The notes under the pieces were generated by a model, which was not told where the DNA came from, made no database searches, and saw only the letters and a program-made list of their open reading frames with translations. A stretch of 64,000 nucleotides of DNA from Bacteroidales bacterium (lineage in GTDB: Bacteria > Bacteroidota > Bacteroidia > Bacteroidales > VadinHA17), in assembly GCA_009877105.1 (NCBI GenBank), contig WXFD01000010.1, positions 1-64,000 on the forward strand, written 5' to 3'. Both the position numbers and the translations under genes were made by a program. Positions 63,341 through 64,000 of this stretch are shown one piece after another (position 1 is the stretch's first letter; the number at the start of each line of letters is the position of its first letter).

Positions 63341-64000
63341 TCAGGGGACTGGTTCAGGGTGTGGGCTTTCGTCCCTTTATCTGCAGGCTGGCAGCCAGGC
63401 ATGGTATTCATGGTGAAGTAAAAAACATGAACAATGGTGTGGTTGTCAATACCGACTGTGACCGGAGTACCCTCGACAGATTCACCGGCGAGATTCCCCG
63501 GCTTGCTCCTCCCGCCTCCAGGATAAAATCAATTGACGTGACCGGTAAGGAATTTCCGGGTTTTAACGGCTTCAGGATCGTTACGGGCAGCCGGTCAGAC
63601 AGCCAGGTTACGGAAATCAGTCCCGATATTGCCGTATGTGACGAATGTCTTGCTGAAATGGCAACAGACGGCTTCAGAATTGATTATCCGTTTATTAATT
63701 GTACCAATTGCGGACCGCGCTTTTCGATCATCACGGGAATGCCTTACGACAGGCCTGCTACTACGATGAAGGAGTTTAAAATGTGCAGCCGGTGCAGGTC
63801 GGAATATGACAACATTCTCGACCGACGGTTTCATGCCCAGCCTACAGCCTGCAACAACTGCGGGCCCAGGTATCTGTTGAAAAATTCAGGTAAGATATTT
63901 ACCGGCGTTGCGGATATTGTCGGGGAAATATCAGTTCTGATAGGATCGGGGAAGGTCGTTGCATTGAAAGGCATAGGAGGATATCATCTGATGTGTGATG
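63337..64000 (+). CDS. hypF: Hydrogenase maturation protein HypF (N-terminal part, runs off the window)
   Basis: HypF makes the CN ligands of the [NiFe] centre from carbamoyl phosphate. Seen here are the acylphosphatase domain (RGLVQGVGFRPFICRLAARH), two zinc fingers (CDECLAEM with CTNCGPRF, CSRCRSEY with CNNCGPRY) and the start of the YrdC-like domain. No ATG, GTG or TTG lies in frame before the acylphosphatase motif. The given start (CTG at 63337) is a guess. An ATG at 63329 is one base out of frame. It is truncated by the window end. Confidence 0.9.
   Translation, partial: MIRGLVQGVGFRPFICRLAARHGIHGEVKNMNNGVVVNTDCDRSTLDRFTGEIPRLAPPASRIKSIDVTGKEFPGFNGFRIVTGSRSDSQVTEISPDIAVCDECLAEMATDGFRIDYPFINCTNCGPRFSIITGMPYDRPATTMKEFKMCSRCRSEYDNILDRRFHAQPTACNNCGPRYLLKNSGKIFTGVADIVGEISVLIGSGKVVALKGIGGYHLMCD

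Overview
The window is a continuous piece of a chromosome from an anaerobic member of the Bacteroidota, most likely Bacteroidales-like. The evidence is a type IX secretion C-terminal sorting domain, many promoters of the Bacteroidota class (about TTTG, 18-21 bp, TAnnTTTG), a single-chain PurL, DUF3127, MnmD, and the near absence of Shine-Dalgarno sites. No 16S gene is present, so lineage below the phylum is a guess.

Layout. 1-2300: an accessory, repeat-rich stretch. A consensus promoter is followed by a broken 5' piece of tRNA-Pro, a GIY-YIG nuclease gene and an intact tRNA-Pro(UGG). A 1.5 kb gene-free repeat island follows, holding a long stem-loop, two copies of a 123-bp repeat and a 705-bp element with terminal inverted repeats and a target duplication. 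2310-6700: a secreted LRR/Ig-like protein, a glutathione peroxidase and an orphan methyltransferase-like gene. 6712-11490: polyphosphate and glycolysis genes (ppk, sixA, pfkA and a divergent CHAD protein). 11796-18187: a sulfur-respiration operon with a polysulfide/thiosulfate-reductase-type molybdoenzyme (catalytic, FeS and NrfD subunits), two YeeE/YedE half-transporters, a Cys-less rhodanese and mobA. 18210-24572: exported M1 peptidase, membrane protein, AGE-family epimerase and SSS symporter. 24565-28247: an odd three-gene sugar-phosphate cluster (GmhA-like isomerase, fused PfkB kinase/HAD phosphatase, deoxyhypusine-synthase-like protein). 28666-33728: a five-gene heterodisulfide-reductase-like complex. 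33876-49364: housekeeping genes (purL, M3 peptidase, YncE/phosphoesterase, DUF3127, prolyl isomerases, mnmD, HAD, CotH-like, transketolase).

49473-62470: the most interesting part, a probable 18-gene minus-strand operon for a group 4 membrane-bound [NiFe] hydrogenase. It encodes hydrogenase small and large subunits with all metal-binding cysteines, NuoH-, NuoC- and NuoI-like subunits, a full Mrp-type antiporter module plus a second antiporter-like subunit, a sulfhydrogenase beta/gamma-like FeS and flavin module with an extra ferredoxin, a maturation protease and an unknown zinc-ribbon protein. It faces rex and hypF, which run the other way to the window edge.

How it fits together. A Rex-type palindrome sits just downstream of the -7 box of the hydrogenase promoter, and a second sits in the same place in the hdr promoter. 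Rex, encoded here, probably ties both systems to the NADH/NAD+ ratio. The picture is of a fermentative or sulfur-reducing anaerobe that moves electrons between NAD(P)H, ferredoxin, H2, disulfides and polysulfide or thiosulfate while building an ion gradient. Function is inferred from family membership and motifs; no database search was run.
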